NCBI GenBank assembly: GCA_016463765.1
Contig: JAEMQS010000010.1
Location: forward strand, 1 to 64,000
Source of the DNA: Solirubrobacteraceae bacterium
Lineage (GTDB): Bacteria > Actinomycetota > Thermoleophilia > Solirubrobacterales > Solirubrobacteraceae
Reading direction: 5' to 3'
DNA length: 64,000 bases
Position 1 is the stretch's first letter. Each line of letters begins with the position of its first letter. Positions 10,066-18,661 of this stretch are shown here, in pieces. A program made the translations under genes and the position numbers. The notes under the pieces were generated by a model. That model searched no databases. It saw nothing but the letters and a program-made list of their open reading frames with translations, and was not told the origin of the DNA.

Positions 10066-11226
10066 ATGAGCCTCCTCGGTCCTGTCCTCGCCGCCGTGGC
10101 ATCGGCCACCGGCACGCCCGCCCCGCAACCGGCGACGGCGGAGCCCGCCGCGGCGCCCCGGCTGCAGTCGGTCGGGACGTTCGAGCAGCCGCTGCACGTC
10201 GACGCGCCTCCCGGCGATCGCTCGCGGGTGTTCGTCGTCGAACAGGGCGGGAAGATCCGGATCATCAAGGGCGGACGCCGCCTCGAGCAGCCGTTCCTCG
10301 ACGTGTCGGGACAGATCACCGCGGGCGGCGAGCAGGGGCTCCTCGGTCTGGCCTTCGCGCCGGACTACGCCCAGAGCCGCCGCTTCTACGTGCACTACAG
10401 CGCGGAGGAGGACGGGGGGACGCGGATCGTCGAGTACCGGGCGTCGGCGTCCAACCCCGACGTGGCGGATGCCGGTTCGGCGCGGCTGCTCCTGCAGCAG
10501 GACCAGCCCGAGGCCAACCACAACGGCGGACCGCTGCGCTTCGGTCCCGACGGCATGCTCTACATCGGCTTGGGCGACGGCGGGGGCGGCGGCGATCAGC
10601 ACGGCCGCCGCGGCAACGGCCAGTCGCTGAGCACGAAGCTCGGCAAGATCCTGCGCATCGACCCGCGGCAGAGCGGGTCGCGGCCGTACTCGGTTCCCTC
10701 GGGGAACCCGTTCCGCACCCGCGCGGGCGCGGCGCCCGAGATCTACGCCTACGGCCTGCGCAACCCGTGGCGCATGGCGTTCGATCCGGCGACCGGCGAC
10801 CTCGCGATCGCCGACGTCGGGCAGAACGAGATCGAGGAGATCAACTTCACCCGGCGCAACCGGGCACGCGGCGCGAACTTCGGCTGGCGTCCGTTCGAGG
10901 GGCGCCAGCGCTTCGCCTCCGGGGAGTCGGCGCCGGGTCACGTCCCGCCGGTCCTGCAGAAGAGCCACGCCGACGGCTGGTGCTCGATCACCGGCGGGGT
11001 GTTCATCCGCGACCGGGCGCTCGGCTCGGGCCTGCAGGGCCGCTACATCTACGGCGACTTCTGCGTCGGGCAGGTGCGGGTCGCGAAGCTGCGTCCCGGC
11101 CGGGCGACGAACGACCGGTCGCTCGGTGTGCGGCGGGTGGAGAACCTGTCGGGCTTCGGCACCGACGGGCAGAACCGCGTCTACGTGACGTCGCTCGCGG
11201 GGCCGGTGTACAGGCTCACGCGCTGA
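10066..11226 (+). CDS. PQQ-dependent sugar dehydrogenase-like protein (glucose/sorbosone dehydrogenase family)
   Basis: Six-bladed propeller of the GSDH family, which oxidises aldose sugars with PQQ outside the membrane. The 386 residues begin with a short hydrophobic, alanine-rich leader (about 1-25) followed by the typical blocks VFVVEQGGKI, GEQGLLGLAFAPDY, NHNGGPLRFGPDGMLYIGLGDGG, YGLRNPWRMAFD and IADVGQNEIEEINF. The His of NHNGG and the GLRNPWR arginine are conserved active-site positions of the family. GTG 10063 is an equally good start. Its 3' end overlaps the GAF-GGDEF gene by 11 bases tail to tail. The true substrate is unknown. Confidence 0.87.
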   Translation: MSLLGPVLAAVASATGTPAPQPATAEPAAAPRLQSVGTFEQPLHVDAPPGDRSRVFVVEQGGKIRIIKGGRRLEQPFLDVSGQITAGGEQGLLGLAFAPDYAQSRRFYVHYSAEEDGGTRIVEYRASASNPDVADAGSARLLLQQDQPEANHNGGPLRFGPDGMLYIGLGDGGGGGDQHGRRGNGQSLSTKLGKILRIDPRQSGSRPYSVPSGNPFRTRAGAAPEIYAYGLRNPWRMAFDPATGDLAIADVGQNEIEEINFTRRNRARGANFGWRPFEGRQRFASGESAPGHVPPVLQKSHADGWCSITGGVFIRDRALGSGLQGRYIYGDFCVGQVRVAKLRPGRATNDRSLGVRRVENLSGFGTDGQNRVYVTSLAGPVYRLTR

Positions 11227-12196
11227 CGCGCTTGGTGACGTACATCGCCTGATCGGCGCGCTCGAGCGCGGACGCGACATCGTCGGTCGTCTCGGCGAGC
11301 GTGAAGCCGAGGCTCGCCGTCGTGTGCCGTCCGCCGGGCAGAGGGATCGAGGCGAGCGCGTCGCGGACCCGGGTGACGACGAGGTCCGCCGTTGCGGCGT
11401 CCGTGACCTCGGCGACCACGGCGAACTCGTCGCCGCCGAGGCGCGCGACCGTGTCCTCGGCCCGCAGCGCGTCCGTCAGCCGGCGGGCGACCTCGACGAG
11501 GACCCCGTCACCGACGTCGTGGCCGAGGGTGTCGTTGATGGTCTTGAACGCATCGAGGTCGGCGACGGCGACGAGGATCTCGCCGCCGTGGCGCAGCCGG
11601 CGCGCGAAAGCCTGCGCGAGCCGGTCGCAGAGCACGAGGCGGTTGGCGACGCCGGTCAGCCCGTCGTGCGACGCGGCGTGGCCCAGGTCATGCGCGAGCG
11701 CTGCGAGCTCGAGGTGCATCGCGGCCTGGCGGGCGAGGTCCTCGAGCCGCGCGAGTTGCGTGTCGGTCAGGTCGCCCGGGATCTCGTCCCAGGTGCAGAG
11801 CGTGCCGACCACCACGCCGTCCGAGGTCCGCAGCGGCAGCGACGCGTAGAACCGCACAGGCGCGTCGCCGCGGATGAAGGAGGAGTAGCCGAAGCGCTCG
11901 TCGCGGGTGGCGTCGGCGCAGACGATCCGCTGCTCGCCGTCGATGACGCGCAGGCACATCGCGTCCTCGCGCGGATGGGGCCCGAGCGGCGCGCCCGCGG
12001 CGGCGACCCGGTGTTGTGCGACGTCGTCGAAGATGTGGACGCCCGCGCAGGTCGCGCCCGCGACGTACGCCGCCACGCGGGCGACCCCGCTCAGCGCAGG
12101 ATCGCCGGCACGCGAGAGCACACCGAGGCGGGTCAGGGCGTCCTGACGACGCCGGGTGAGGGCGGGATCAGCAGGCACGTCCCGGGAGAACGGCAC
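11216..12196 (-). CDS. GAF-GGDEF diguanylate cyclase
   Basis: Soluble c-di-GMP synthase with a small-molecule sensor. Residues 20-165 are a GAF domain (VHIFDDVAQHRVAA, CLRVIDGEQRIV, FYASLPLRTSDGVVVGTLC), of the type often found in signalling proteins with no fixed ligand. The GGDEF domain follows, with GGDEF at 254-258 and an inhibitory RAED site at 245-248. The protein lacks membrane segments, unlike the two cyclases at 1333-3407. GTG at 12196 is used; a second in-frame GTG 18 bases later is also possible. Third diguanylate cyclase within 12 kb, with no EAL or HD-GYP phosphodiesterase in the window. Confidence 0.9.
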   Translation of the reverse strand: MPFSRDVPADPALTRRRQDALTRLGVLSRAGDPALSGVARVAAYVAGATCAGVHIFDDVAQHRVAAAGAPLGPHPREDAMCLRVIDGEQRIVCADATRDERFGYSSFIRGDAPVRFYASLPLRTSDGVVVGTLCTWDEIPGDLTDTQLARLEDLARQAAMHLELAALAHDLGHAASHDGLTGVANRLVLCDRLAQAFARRLRHGGEILVAVADLDAFKTINDTLGHDVGDGVLVEVARRLTDALRAEDTVARLGGDEFAVVAEVTDAATADLVVTRVRDALASIPLPGGRHTTASLGFTLAETTDDVASALERADQAMYVTKRVSA

Positions 12197-12220
12197 GTGC
12201 CCGCCGGAATTGAGCGGCGG

Positions 12221-12604
12221 TTAGGACGCCTGTCCACTCGGCGCCGGGGCCGCCTCGCCCTGGCGCGCCACCCTCCACGCCCAGATGATGAGCGGGAACT
12301 GCAGCGGCAGGCGCGCCCAGAGGGCGGCCTCGGGGATGTCCGGGTAGTCCTCCGGGTTCAGCGCCATGTGCACGTTCGCCGGGTACACGCCGACCAGCGT
12401 GGCGACGAGCAGCAGGCCGCCGAAGCGCCGCGTCTTCGGGTGCAGGACGGCGAGCCCGCCGACGGCCTCCGCCACGCCGCTGGCGTAGACCAGCTCGCGG
12501 TGGGCCGGCAGATAGTCGGGCATGATCGCCTCGTACCACTTGGGCTTGAGGAAGTGCAGCGCCCCCGCGGTGATGAAGATGAAACCGAGGATCCGGGCGC
12601 TCAT
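12221..12604 (-). CDS. DoxX-like small membrane protein
   Basis: 127 residues with four hydrophobic segments and the DoxX family pattern: GFIFITAGALHFLKP at the start, YASGVAEAVGGLAVL in helix two, VGVYPANVHMAL in helix three. DoxX proteins have loosely defined roles in redox stress and quinone-linked functions. The ATG at 12604 overlaps the stop of the upstream TetR gene (ATGA), so the two are co-translated and the protein is probably part of the regulator's response. Confidence 0.8.
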   Translation of the reverse strand: MSARILGFIFITAGALHFLKPKWYEAIMPDYLPAHRELVYASGVAEAVGGLAVLHPKTRRFGGLLLVATLVGVYPANVHMALNPEDYPDIPEAALWARLPLQFPLIIWAWRVARQGEAAPAPSGQAS

Positions 12605-13176
12605 CGGGCACGCATCCCTTCGAAGGCGACCTCGACGTACCGGCGCCAGGAAAAGTCCGGGCGGGTGTTCTCCATGTCGGCGATGCACGCCAGTGAGCAC
12701 ATGAGCATGGAGACATCTTCCACGGTTGCGTCCTCGCGCACCTGTCCCGTGGCCCGCCCCTCCTCGATGAGGCGTGTGGTCGCGGCACGCAGCCGGGTCT
12801 CCTGCTCGGCGATCACGCCGAGGATCTCGCGCGATCCGGCGACCGCGGCGGCCAGTCCGCGGTCGCTCGCGCAGCGCTCGCCGCAGATGGTCGCGAGCGA
12901 GATGAAGCGGTCCCACGGCTCGCCCTCCGCGTCCACAGCGGCCTCGGCGAGGTCGGCGATGCGCGAGAAGTGATCACGCACGAGCGCCTCGACGAGCGCC
13001 TCCTTCGTGGGGAAGTGGCGGTAGACGGTGCCGACACCGACCCCGGCGCGCTTGGCGATGTCGGGCATCTGCGCGTCCTGGCCCTCGGAGGCGAACTCGG
13101 CGCGCGCGGCCTCGATGACCTTCTCGCGGTTGCGGCGCGCGTCGGCGCGCATGGGCTTCTCGGTGGTGGCTGTCAC
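12601..13176 (-). CDS. TetR-family repressor
   Basis: 191-residue regulator: an N-terminal helix-turn-helix (about residues 15-60, IAKRAGVGVGTVYRHFPTKEALVEAL) and a ligand-binding C-terminal domain. It is transcribed away from an MFS drug exporter, the usual arrangement in which the repressor controls both its own operon and the pump. The GTG start has GGAGAGA just upstream. An imperfect palindrome between the two start codons is the likely operator. The inducer is unknown. Confidence 0.88.
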   Translation of the reverse strand: MTATTEKPMRADARRNREKVIEAARAEFASEGQDAQMPDIAKRAGVGVGTVYRHFPTKEALVEALVRDHFSRIADLAEAAVDAEGEPWDRFISLATICGERCASDRGLAAAVAGSREILGVIAEQETRLRAATTRLIEEGRATGQVREDATVEDVSMLMCSLACIADMENTRPDFSWRRYVEVAFEGMRAR

Positions 13177-13194
13177 GTCTCTCTCCGTGCGTGA

Positions 13195-13219
13195 GCTTGC
13201 AAGCGGAATCCGGTTTCCG
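13195..13219. promoter_or_regulatory. Candidate TetR operators between regulator and exporter
   Basis: Two abutting palindromes: GCTTGCAAGC (13195-13204, perfect) and CGGAATCCGGTTTCCG (13204-13219, seven of eight pairs match). They lie in the 103-base divergent region. Confidence 0.5.
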
Positions 13220-13279
13220 TTATCGTGCCGCCGAACCCGAAACGGACTTCTCCTTCCACTTTATACCGGAGCTCTCACC

Positions 13280-14737
13280 ATGTCTCCCGATCCCGCAGCC
13301 GCCGAGCGCCGCAAATGGCTGGCGCTCATGCTCCTCGCCGTCGCCCAGTTCGTCGTCGTGCTCGACGCCTCCATCACGAACGTCGCGCTGCCGTCCATCG
13401 GCCGTGATCTCGAGATCTCCCAGGAGAACCTCGCCTGGGTCGTCAACGGCTACACCCTCGTCTTCGGCGGCTTCCTGCTGCTCGGTGGTCGTATCGCCGA
13501 CCTCGTCGGCCGCCGCCGCATGTTCATCGTCGGCCTCATCCTCTTCAGCGCCGCGTCGCTCGTCGGCGGGTTCTCCACGAGCGAGGGCATGCTGATCGGC
13601 GCGCGCGCCGTGCAGGGTCTGGGCGCCGCGCTCGTCTCGCCGGCCGCGCTGTCCATCCTCACCGTGACCTTCGCCGAGGGCCCCGAGCGCAACAAGGCGA
13701 TGGGCGTCTGGGGCGCGGTCGCCGGCTCCGGCGGCGCGGCTGGCGTGCTGCTCGGCGGCATGCTCACCGAGTGGCTGAGCTGGGAGTGGGTCCTGTGGGT
13801 CAACGTGCCGATCGGCATCGTCGCCGCGATCCTCGCGCTGTCGCTCATCGACGAGAGCAAGCAGGAGTCCGACACCCGGCACTTCGACATCGCCGGGGCG
13901 ATCTCGGTCACGGCGGGCCTGTCGATCCTCGTCTACGCGCTGGTCGACGCCAACGACGCGGGCTGGGGTTCGGGTCAGACGCTCGGCCTGCTCGCGCTGT
14001 CGGCCGCGCTGCTGGCGGCGTTCGTCGTCGTCGAGCAGCGGTCGAAGTCCCCGCTCGTCCCGTTCCGCATCTTCGGCAACCGGACGCTGACGGGCGCGAA
14101 CGTCACGGGCCTGCTCATCGGCGCGTCGCTGTTCAGCATGTTCTTCTACATCTCGCTGTACATGCAGCAGACGCTGGGCTACGACGCGCTGAAGGCCGGC
14201 GTGGCCTACCTGCCCCTGGCGCTGACGATCATCATGGCCGCGGGCCTCGCGTCGGCTCTCGTGACGAAGATCGGGTTCAAGCCGGTGCTCCTCGGCGGGC
14301 TGTCGCTCGTCGTCATCGCGCTGCTGTGGTTCAGCCAGGTGTCCGTGGGCGGCAGCTACGTCGGCGACATCCTGTTCCCGTCGGTGATCGCCGGCGCCGG
14401 CCTCGGGTTCGCGTTCGTCCCGGTGACCCTGGCCGCGACGCACGGGACCGACGAGCACGACGCCGGTCTGGCCTCCGGCCTGATCAACACGTCGCAGCAG
14501 GTCGGTGGCGCGCTGGGGCTGGCGATCCTCTCCGCCGTGGCGGCGGGCGTCACCGGCACCGTCGTCCCCGGGGCTCCCGGCTCGGTCGAGGCGCTGACCG
14601 ACGGCTTCCAGGCGGCGTTCCTCACGGGCGCCGGTCTCGCCGCGCTGGGCGTGGTGTCCGCGGCGCTGCTGATCCGCGGGAGCGACTCGAAGGCGCTCAT
14701 CGGGGCGGAGGTCGCTCCCGGGACGGCGGTGGGCTGA
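13280..14737 (+). CDS. MFS multidrug exporter, DHA2 (EmrB/QacA) type
   Basis: 485-residue proton-driven exporter with about 14 membrane helices. Family motifs are visible: LDASITNVALPSIGRDL in helix 1, the loop GGRIADLVGRRR (motif A), GARAVQGLGAALVSPAALSIL, and GSGGAAGVLLGGMLTEWLSWEWVLWVNVPIG (motif C region). The ATG has GGAG eight bases upstream and a TATACC box just before it. Divergent from TetR/DoxX, it probably removes a toxic organic compound; the substrate cannot be read from the sequence. Confidence 0.92.
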   Translation: MSPDPAAAERRKWLALMLLAVAQFVVVLDASITNVALPSIGRDLEISQENLAWVVNGYTLVFGGFLLLGGRIADLVGRRRMFIVGLILFSAASLVGGFSTSEGMLIGARAVQGLGAALVSPAALSILTVTFAEGPERNKAMGVWGAVAGSGGAAGVLLGGMLTEWLSWEWVLWVNVPIGIVAAILALSLIDESKQESDTRHFDIAGAISVTAGLSILVYALVDANDAGWGSGQTLGLLALSAALLAAFVVVEQRSKSPLVPFRIFGNRTLTGANVTGLLIGASLFSMFFYISLYMQQTLGYDALKAGVAYLPLALTIIMAAGLASALVTKIGFKPVLLGGLSLVVIALLWFSQVSVGGSYVGDILFPSVIAGAGLGFAFVPVTLAATHGTDEHDAGLASGLINTSQQVGGALGLAILSAVAAGVTGTVVPGAPGSVEALTDGFQAAFLTGAGLAALGVVSAALLIRGSDSKALIGAEVAPGTAVG

Positions 14738-14790
14738 TCGTGCCGGTACTCTGACGGCCGTCATAGCCGACGCCCCGAAAGGAACCACCC

Positions 14791-15468
14791 GTGCCGACCC
14801 TCACCCGTGATGGCGACGTCTTCGTCCTGCATCTGGGCAACGACGAGAACCGCTTCAACCCGGAGTGGGTCGGCTCGGTCAGCGCGCTGCTCGACGAGGC
14901 TGCCGCGGCCGAGGGCCCGCGGGCGGTCGTCCTTGCCGCTGAGGGCAAGATCTTCAGCAACGGGCTGGACCTGGAGTGGATCGGCGGGCACGCCGAGCGG
15001 CTCAACGACTTCCTCATCGACGTCCACGAGCTGTTCGCCAAGACGCTGGTGTTCCCGGGCGCGGTCGTCGCCGCGATCCAGGGGCACTGCTTCGCGGCGG
15101 GCGCGATGCTCGCGCTCGCCTGCGACCAGCGCGTCATGCGCGCCGACCGCGGCTTCTTCTCCATGCCCGAGGCGGACATCAACATCCCGTTCACGCCCGG
15201 GATGAGCGCGCTGATCCAGTGCAAGCTCACGCCGCGGGTGGCCCACGAGGTGATGACGACGGCGCGGCGCTACGGCGGCGAGGACGCTGCGGCGGCGGAG
15301 ATCGTCGACGCCGCGGTGGGGGAGGACGCGGTCCTCTCGACGGCGGTCGAGCGGGCCGCGGCGCTGGCGGGCAAGGACGCCAACACCGTGCGGATCATCA
15401 AGGAACGGATGTACGCCCCGACCGTCGCGACGCTGCGCGACGCGTCGGTCAACACCTTCGGCTCCTAG
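14791..15468 (+). CDS. Enoyl-CoA hydratase/isomerase family protein (delta3,delta2-enoyl-CoA isomerase-like)
   Basis: Crotonase-fold protein of 225 residues. The oxyanion-hole segments are GKIFSNGLDLEWIGG and GHCFAAGAMLALACDQRVMRADRG, followed by FSMPEADINIPFTPGM, a block typical of plant and bacterial enoyl-CoA isomerases that shift double bonds during breakdown of unsaturated fatty acids. The GTG start has AAAGGA six to seven bases ahead. Four bases overlap the convergent gene. Hydratase activity cannot be excluded. Confidence 0.85.
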   Translation: MPTLTRDGDVFVLHLGNDENRFNPEWVGSVSALLDEAAAAEGPRAVVLAAEGKIFSNGLDLEWIGGHAERLNDFLIDVHELFAKTLVFPGAVVAAIQGHCFAAGAMLALACDQRVMRADRGFFSMPEADINIPFTPGMSALIQCKLTPRVAHEVMTTARRYGGEDAAAAEIVDAAVGEDAVLSTAVERAAALAGKDANTVRIIKERMYAPTVATLRDASVNTFGS

Positions 15469-15935
15469 AGCGAGTCGAGCACGAACTCGTCGTCGCCCAG
15501 GAGGACGACGACGGGGTCGCCCGGCCGTGCGGCGAGCCCCAGCGGAATCTCGGGGTTCGTCGTCTCGTAGTCGGCGGCCACGACGCTGCGCCCGCCCACG
15601 AGGGTCGCGATGCCCGCGACCGCGTCAGCCAGCATGTGCAGGCCGCCGATCGTGCCGGTGACCTGCCCGGCCACGGCGTCGACGTCCATCACCGGCAGCT
15701 GCTTCATCTCCGGCAGCATCGGCAGGGCGACGTCGCTCGCGGCGCTGTGCGGCAGCTCATGCTCCTCGCCCTCGGCGTCGACGACGAGGATGCCGCCCAG
15801 CCGCACCGCGCGGATGGCGGCGGGGTCGCCGCCATCGTTGCCGGGGTCCTGCAGGATCGAGACCTGGAGCGCACCGGTCTGGTGCAGCAGCTCGCGGGCC
15901 AGGGCGATGGAGCGGTCGACGTCGACGGGAGGCAT
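15465..15935 (-). CDS. Hypothetical protein
   Basis: 156 residues, acidic, no signal peptide or membrane segment. I do not recognise the family. It begins with a helical stretch (RSIALARELLHQTG), then alternating short strands (LGGILVVDAEG, GDPVVVLLGDDEFVL). Good coding character (G/C at third positions) and a tail-to-tail four-base overlap with the crotonase gene support it as real. Confidence 0.6.
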   Translation of the reverse strand: MPPVDVDRSIALARELLHQTGALQVSILQDPGNDGGDPAAIRAVRLGGILVVDAEGEEHELPHSAASDVALPMLPEMKQLPVMDVDAVAGQVTGTIGGLHMLADAVAGIATLVGGRSVVAADYETTNPEIPLGLAARPGDPVVVLLGDDEFVLDSL

Positions 15936-15990
15936 CGGCGTCCAGCCTACGGGGGTGATGCGGGAAACGATCCGATCTCGATCGTTCTCG

Positions 15991-16647
15991 TCAACACCCC
16001 CACCTCACGGGGTCGTGTCGACCTCGCCGGCCACCGGCCGCCCCGGCCCCGTCCCACAGCGTCAGCCGCCCCGTCCCGTCCGGGAACTCGCCCATCGCGG
16101 CACGGTGCCCGCCGTCGGCGGCGTGCAGCTCCACGGTCGACACACCCTCGGCGCGCTGGCCGACCCGCCCGCGCAGCGTCCCGCGCTCGTCGAGCAGCTC
16201 CATGCCGGTGCCGCCGTCGGGCCACGCGCCGACGCCCGCCCGGTACGCGCCGTCGGCGTCCCAGAACTCCACCGAGCACTCGCGGTCGCCCGCCGGCCCG
16301 GCGGCGAGCAGCGCGCGCAGGTGGCCCATCGGGTCCCAGACCGCGACGCCGTTCGGCCCATCGGCGTCCTCGCGCAGCGACACGCGCTGGCGTCGCTCGG
16401 CGTCCCACAGGTCCAGCCCGGTTGTGCCGTCCAGCCAGGCGCCGAGCGTCGCGCGCCACGAGCCCGCGCGATCGGCGAGCTTCACGGCCGCGGACCCGCC
16501 CGGTTCGACGACCACGGTCGCGCGCACCATGCCGTCCTCGTCGGCGAGGTCGAGCGCCACGCCCCCGTCGTCGCGGACGCCCAGGCGGGCGCGCACGGCG
16601 CCGTCCTCGTCGACGATCTCGATCGCAGGGACACGCAGCGGCTCCAT
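15991..16647 (-). CDS. Repeat protein made of eight ~24-residue units
   Basis: 218 residues, mostly eight consecutive units of about 23-25 residues, each of the form [hydrophobic]-x-[W/A/L]-D-x-x-G-x-x-R-[A]-x-[L/V]-x(5-8)-D-G-x-x-G-[hydrophobic]. Examples of unit starts are IEIVDEDGAVRARLG, DLWDAERRQRVSL, EFWDADGAYRAGVG and ELLDERGTLRGRVG. The alternating pattern suggests a beta-solenoid or beta-propeller. No signal peptide is seen, so it is probably cytoplasmic. Similar 'D-x-x-G-x-x-R' repeats occur in unnamed bacterial proteins; no function is known to me. Confidence 0.65.
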   Translation of the reverse strand: MEPLRVPAIEIVDEDGAVRARLGVRDDGGVALDLADEDGMVRATVVVEPGGSAAVKLADRAGSWRATLGAWLDGTTGLDLWDAERRQRVSLREDADGPNGVAVWDPMGHLRALLAAGPAGDRECSVEFWDADGAYRAGVGAWPDGGTGMELLDERGTLRGRVGQRAEGVSTVELHAADGGHRAAMGEFPDGTGRLTLWDGAGAAGGRRGRHDPVRWGC

Positions 16648-16665
16648 GCCCCGGCTACGACGGCG

Positions 16666-17280
16666 TCAGGGGTCCGGGATCACGCGGCGGGTCAGCAGCA
16701 GCAGCCCCCACATGCAGACCGCCACCAGCGGGGAGAGGAACGCCACCGGGACCGACGCGAGGAAGACGGCCGCCGGGATGATGGTCCGCAGGCGCTGGGC
16801 CCGCAGCGCCGCGGCGGTGGCCGGCGGCTCGCGCAGCAGGTCCCGGGCGTGGGCGTCGTGGAAGATCGCCCCCATGGCCAGCGACACGCACGCCATACAC
16901 ACGGCATAGGGCCAGACGCCCCAGGCCTCGTTGCCGTACTCGCCGAGCAGCTCGGTGGGGACCGGCAACAGCGCGATGAAGCACAGCACGAGCAGGTTGA
17001 GCGCCATGAGCCGTCCGTCGAACCCGCGCAGGTTGGCAAGCATCCGGTGGTGGTGGACCCAGAACAGCCCGACGACGGCGAACGACAGGAAGTACGCGAC
17101 GAGCTGCCAGCGCACGTCCCAGAGCTCCTGGGGCAGCGGCAGGGTGTTGCTCGCCTCGGGCACCGTCGGGATGTCGATGGACAGCACCAGCAGCGTGATC
17201 GCGATCGCGAACACGCCGTCACTGAAGGCCAGGACCCGGCCGAACTCGAGTTCGGACTCCTCCCGAGAGTGGACGGTCAC
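16666..17280 (-). CDS. TMEM175-family potassium channel-like membrane protein (DUF1211)
   Basis: 204 residues with about six membrane helices. The first helix carries the family filter signature RVLAFSDGVFAIAITLLVL (residues 15-33), and WVHHHR follows helix two, as in bacterial TMEM175 proteins, which form tetrameric K+-selective channels. The GTG start overlaps the stop of the upstream phosphoesterase gene (GTGA), so the two genes are an operon, and this start is shorter than other in-frame options. Confidence 0.85.
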   Translation of the reverse strand: MTVHSREESELEFGRVLAFSDGVFAIAITLLVLSIDIPTVPEASNTLPLPQELWDVRWQLVAYFLSFAVVGLFWVHHHRMLANLRGFDGRLMALNLLVLCFIALLPVPTELLGEYGNEAWGVWPYAVCMACVSLAMGAIFHDAHARDLLREPPATAAALRAQRLRTIIPAAVFLASVPVAFLSPLVAVCMWGLLLLTRRVIPDP

Positions 17281-17990
17281 GCCGCGGGCTCCGGGTCGAT
17301 GCGCGACTGCTCGATCCGCCGCGCGACGAGATCGGCCCACGCCGCGCCCGGGTGCGCCGCCCGCAGCGCGGCAGCGGGCGCGCGGTGGTCGTAGGGGATG
17401 CGGTGATGATCGATGCCGCCGTCGGGACGAACGGTCGCGTAGCCGGCGCGCGGGTCGCCGTCGAACGGCATGCCGACGCTGCCGGGGTTCACGAGCTCGA
17501 TCCCCCCGAACGCGCTGATCCGCCGGAACGGCAGATGGGTGTGGCCGAAGACGAGCCGCGCATCGGTGACGCCGTCGAGCAGCTCCGCCTCGTCGGGTGC
17601 GGGGGTGGGCAGGAACGACCGCAGGTCCCCGACCGGCGAGCCGTGCCACGCACGGCCGCGGGGGACAGGTGCGCTCTCCGGCAGCGCCGCCAGTTCGGCG
17701 ACCAGCGCGTCACCCAGCGCAGCACGCGCAGCGGCGATCGCGTCGGGCACCGGCACCGCGTCGGGCGCCTCGTCGGGAGCGGCGGTCCACCGCTCGCCGT
17801 TGCCACGGATCCACGTGGCGTCCGGCAGGACGCGCAGCGCCGCGACGCACGCCGCGGGCTCGGGCCCGAACAGGGCGACGTCACCACCGATGAGGTAGGA
17901 CGTCACGCCGCGGGTCCGGGCGTCGTCGAGGACCGCCTCCAGCGCGGGCAGGTTGCCGTGCACGTCGTAGAGGAGCGCGAGCATGCGCAT
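17277..17990 (-). CDS. Calcineurin-like metallophosphoesterase (YfcE/MJ0936 type)
   Basis: 237-residue phosphodiesterase. Metal ligands are visible in YDVHGN (near the start), GGDVALFG, GNGE (in place of the usual GNHD), WHGSP and GHTHLPF. These small enzymes hydrolyse model phosphodiesters and their cellular substrates are largely unknown. Translation is coupled to the channel gene downstream. The 5' end faces a GNAT gene 13 bases away on the other strand. Confidence 0.85.
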   Translation of the reverse strand: MRMLALLYDVHGNLPALEAVLDDARTRGVTSYLIGGDVALFGPEPAACVAALRVLPDATWIRGNGERWTAAPDEAPDAVPVPDAIAAARAALGDALVAELAALPESAPVPRGRAWHGSPVGDLRSFLPTPAPDEAELLDGVTDARLVFGHTHLPFRRISAFGGIELVNPGSVGMPFDGDPRAGYATVRPDGGIDHHRIPYDHRAPAAALRAAHPGAAWADLVARRIEQSRIDPEPAA

Positions 17991-17995
17991 AGGAT
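17990..17995 (+). promoter_or_regulatory. -10 box of the GNAT gene
   Basis: TAGGAT, eight bases before the GTG at 18004; no ribosome-binding site between. It abuts the start codon of the divergent phosphoesterase. Confidence 0.4.
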
Positions 17996-18003
17996 CGCGA
18001 CTC

Positions 18004-18615
18004 GTGACGACGACCCAGCCGTTCGCCCTCCACGGACCCACGCTGACCCTGCGCATCCCGACGCTCGAGGACGCGCCGGCGCTTTACGCGCTGGCGTCCG
18101 ACCCCGAGGTCACGCAGTGGTTCTCCTGGGGGCCGTACACCGATGAGTCCCAGGCCCGCGCGTACCTCGAGCGGCTGCCCGGTCAGCGCCGGCGCGGCGA
18201 GCAGCTCGACCTGGTGCAGGTCCATCGCGAGCACGGCGTCATCGGCATCACGGGCCTGTCCGAGTTCAGCCCGCGGGATCGCCGCGCGCTGGTCGGGACG
18301 TGGTTCGGCAAGGCGTACTGGGGGACGGGGGCCAATGCCGAGTCCAAGGCGCTGATGTGCCACCTGGGGTTCGACCTGCTCGGGCTCGAGCGCATCACGT
18401 CGATCGCGAACGTCGACAACGCCCGGTCACGCCGCGCGCTGGAGAAAGCCGGCTTCCTGCACGAGGGCGTCCTGCGCGGCTGGCACCGCCACGGGGACCG
18501 GCAGCTCGACGTTGCGATCGTCGGCCTGCTGCGCGACGACTGGGAGGCCATGCCCGAGCGGCACCTGTCGTACACCGTCGACGGGGTGCCGCCGGCGGAG
18601 TTCCTCACCGTCTGA
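18004..18615 (+). CDS. GNAT acetyltransferase (RimJ/RimL type)
   Basis: 203 residues with the Acetyltransf_3 layout: LRIPTLEDAPALYALASDPEVTQWF at the N-terminus, VGTWFGKAYWGTGANAESKALMCHLGFD as the acetyl-CoA-binding strand/helix, and NVDNARSRRALEKAGFLHEGVLRG at the end. RimJ/RimL relatives acetylate protein N-termini or small molecules such as antibiotics; the target here is unknown. GTG 18004 is preferred over an upstream ATG at 17983 that would overlap the divergent gene's start. Confidence 0.85.
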   Translation: MTTTQPFALHGPTLTLRIPTLEDAPALYALASDPEVTQWFSWGPYTDESQARAYLERLPGQRRRGEQLDLVQVHREHGVIGITGLSEFSPRDRRALVGTWFGKAYWGTGANAESKALMCHLGFDLLGLERITSIANVDNARSRRALEKAGFLHEGVLRGWHRHGDRQLDVAIVGLLRDDWEAMPERHLSYTVDGVPPAEFLTV

Positions 18616-18647
18616 ACGTGATTCACCACGGGTCTGCGTCCCGGGGG

Positions 18648-18653
18648 TAGCGT
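18648..18653 (+). promoter_or_regulatory. -10 box of the FG-GAP gene
   Basis: TAGCGT ending eight bases before ATG 18662, with no Shine-Dalgarno sequence. Confidence 0.4.
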
Positions 18654-18661
18654 CGCCGGCC

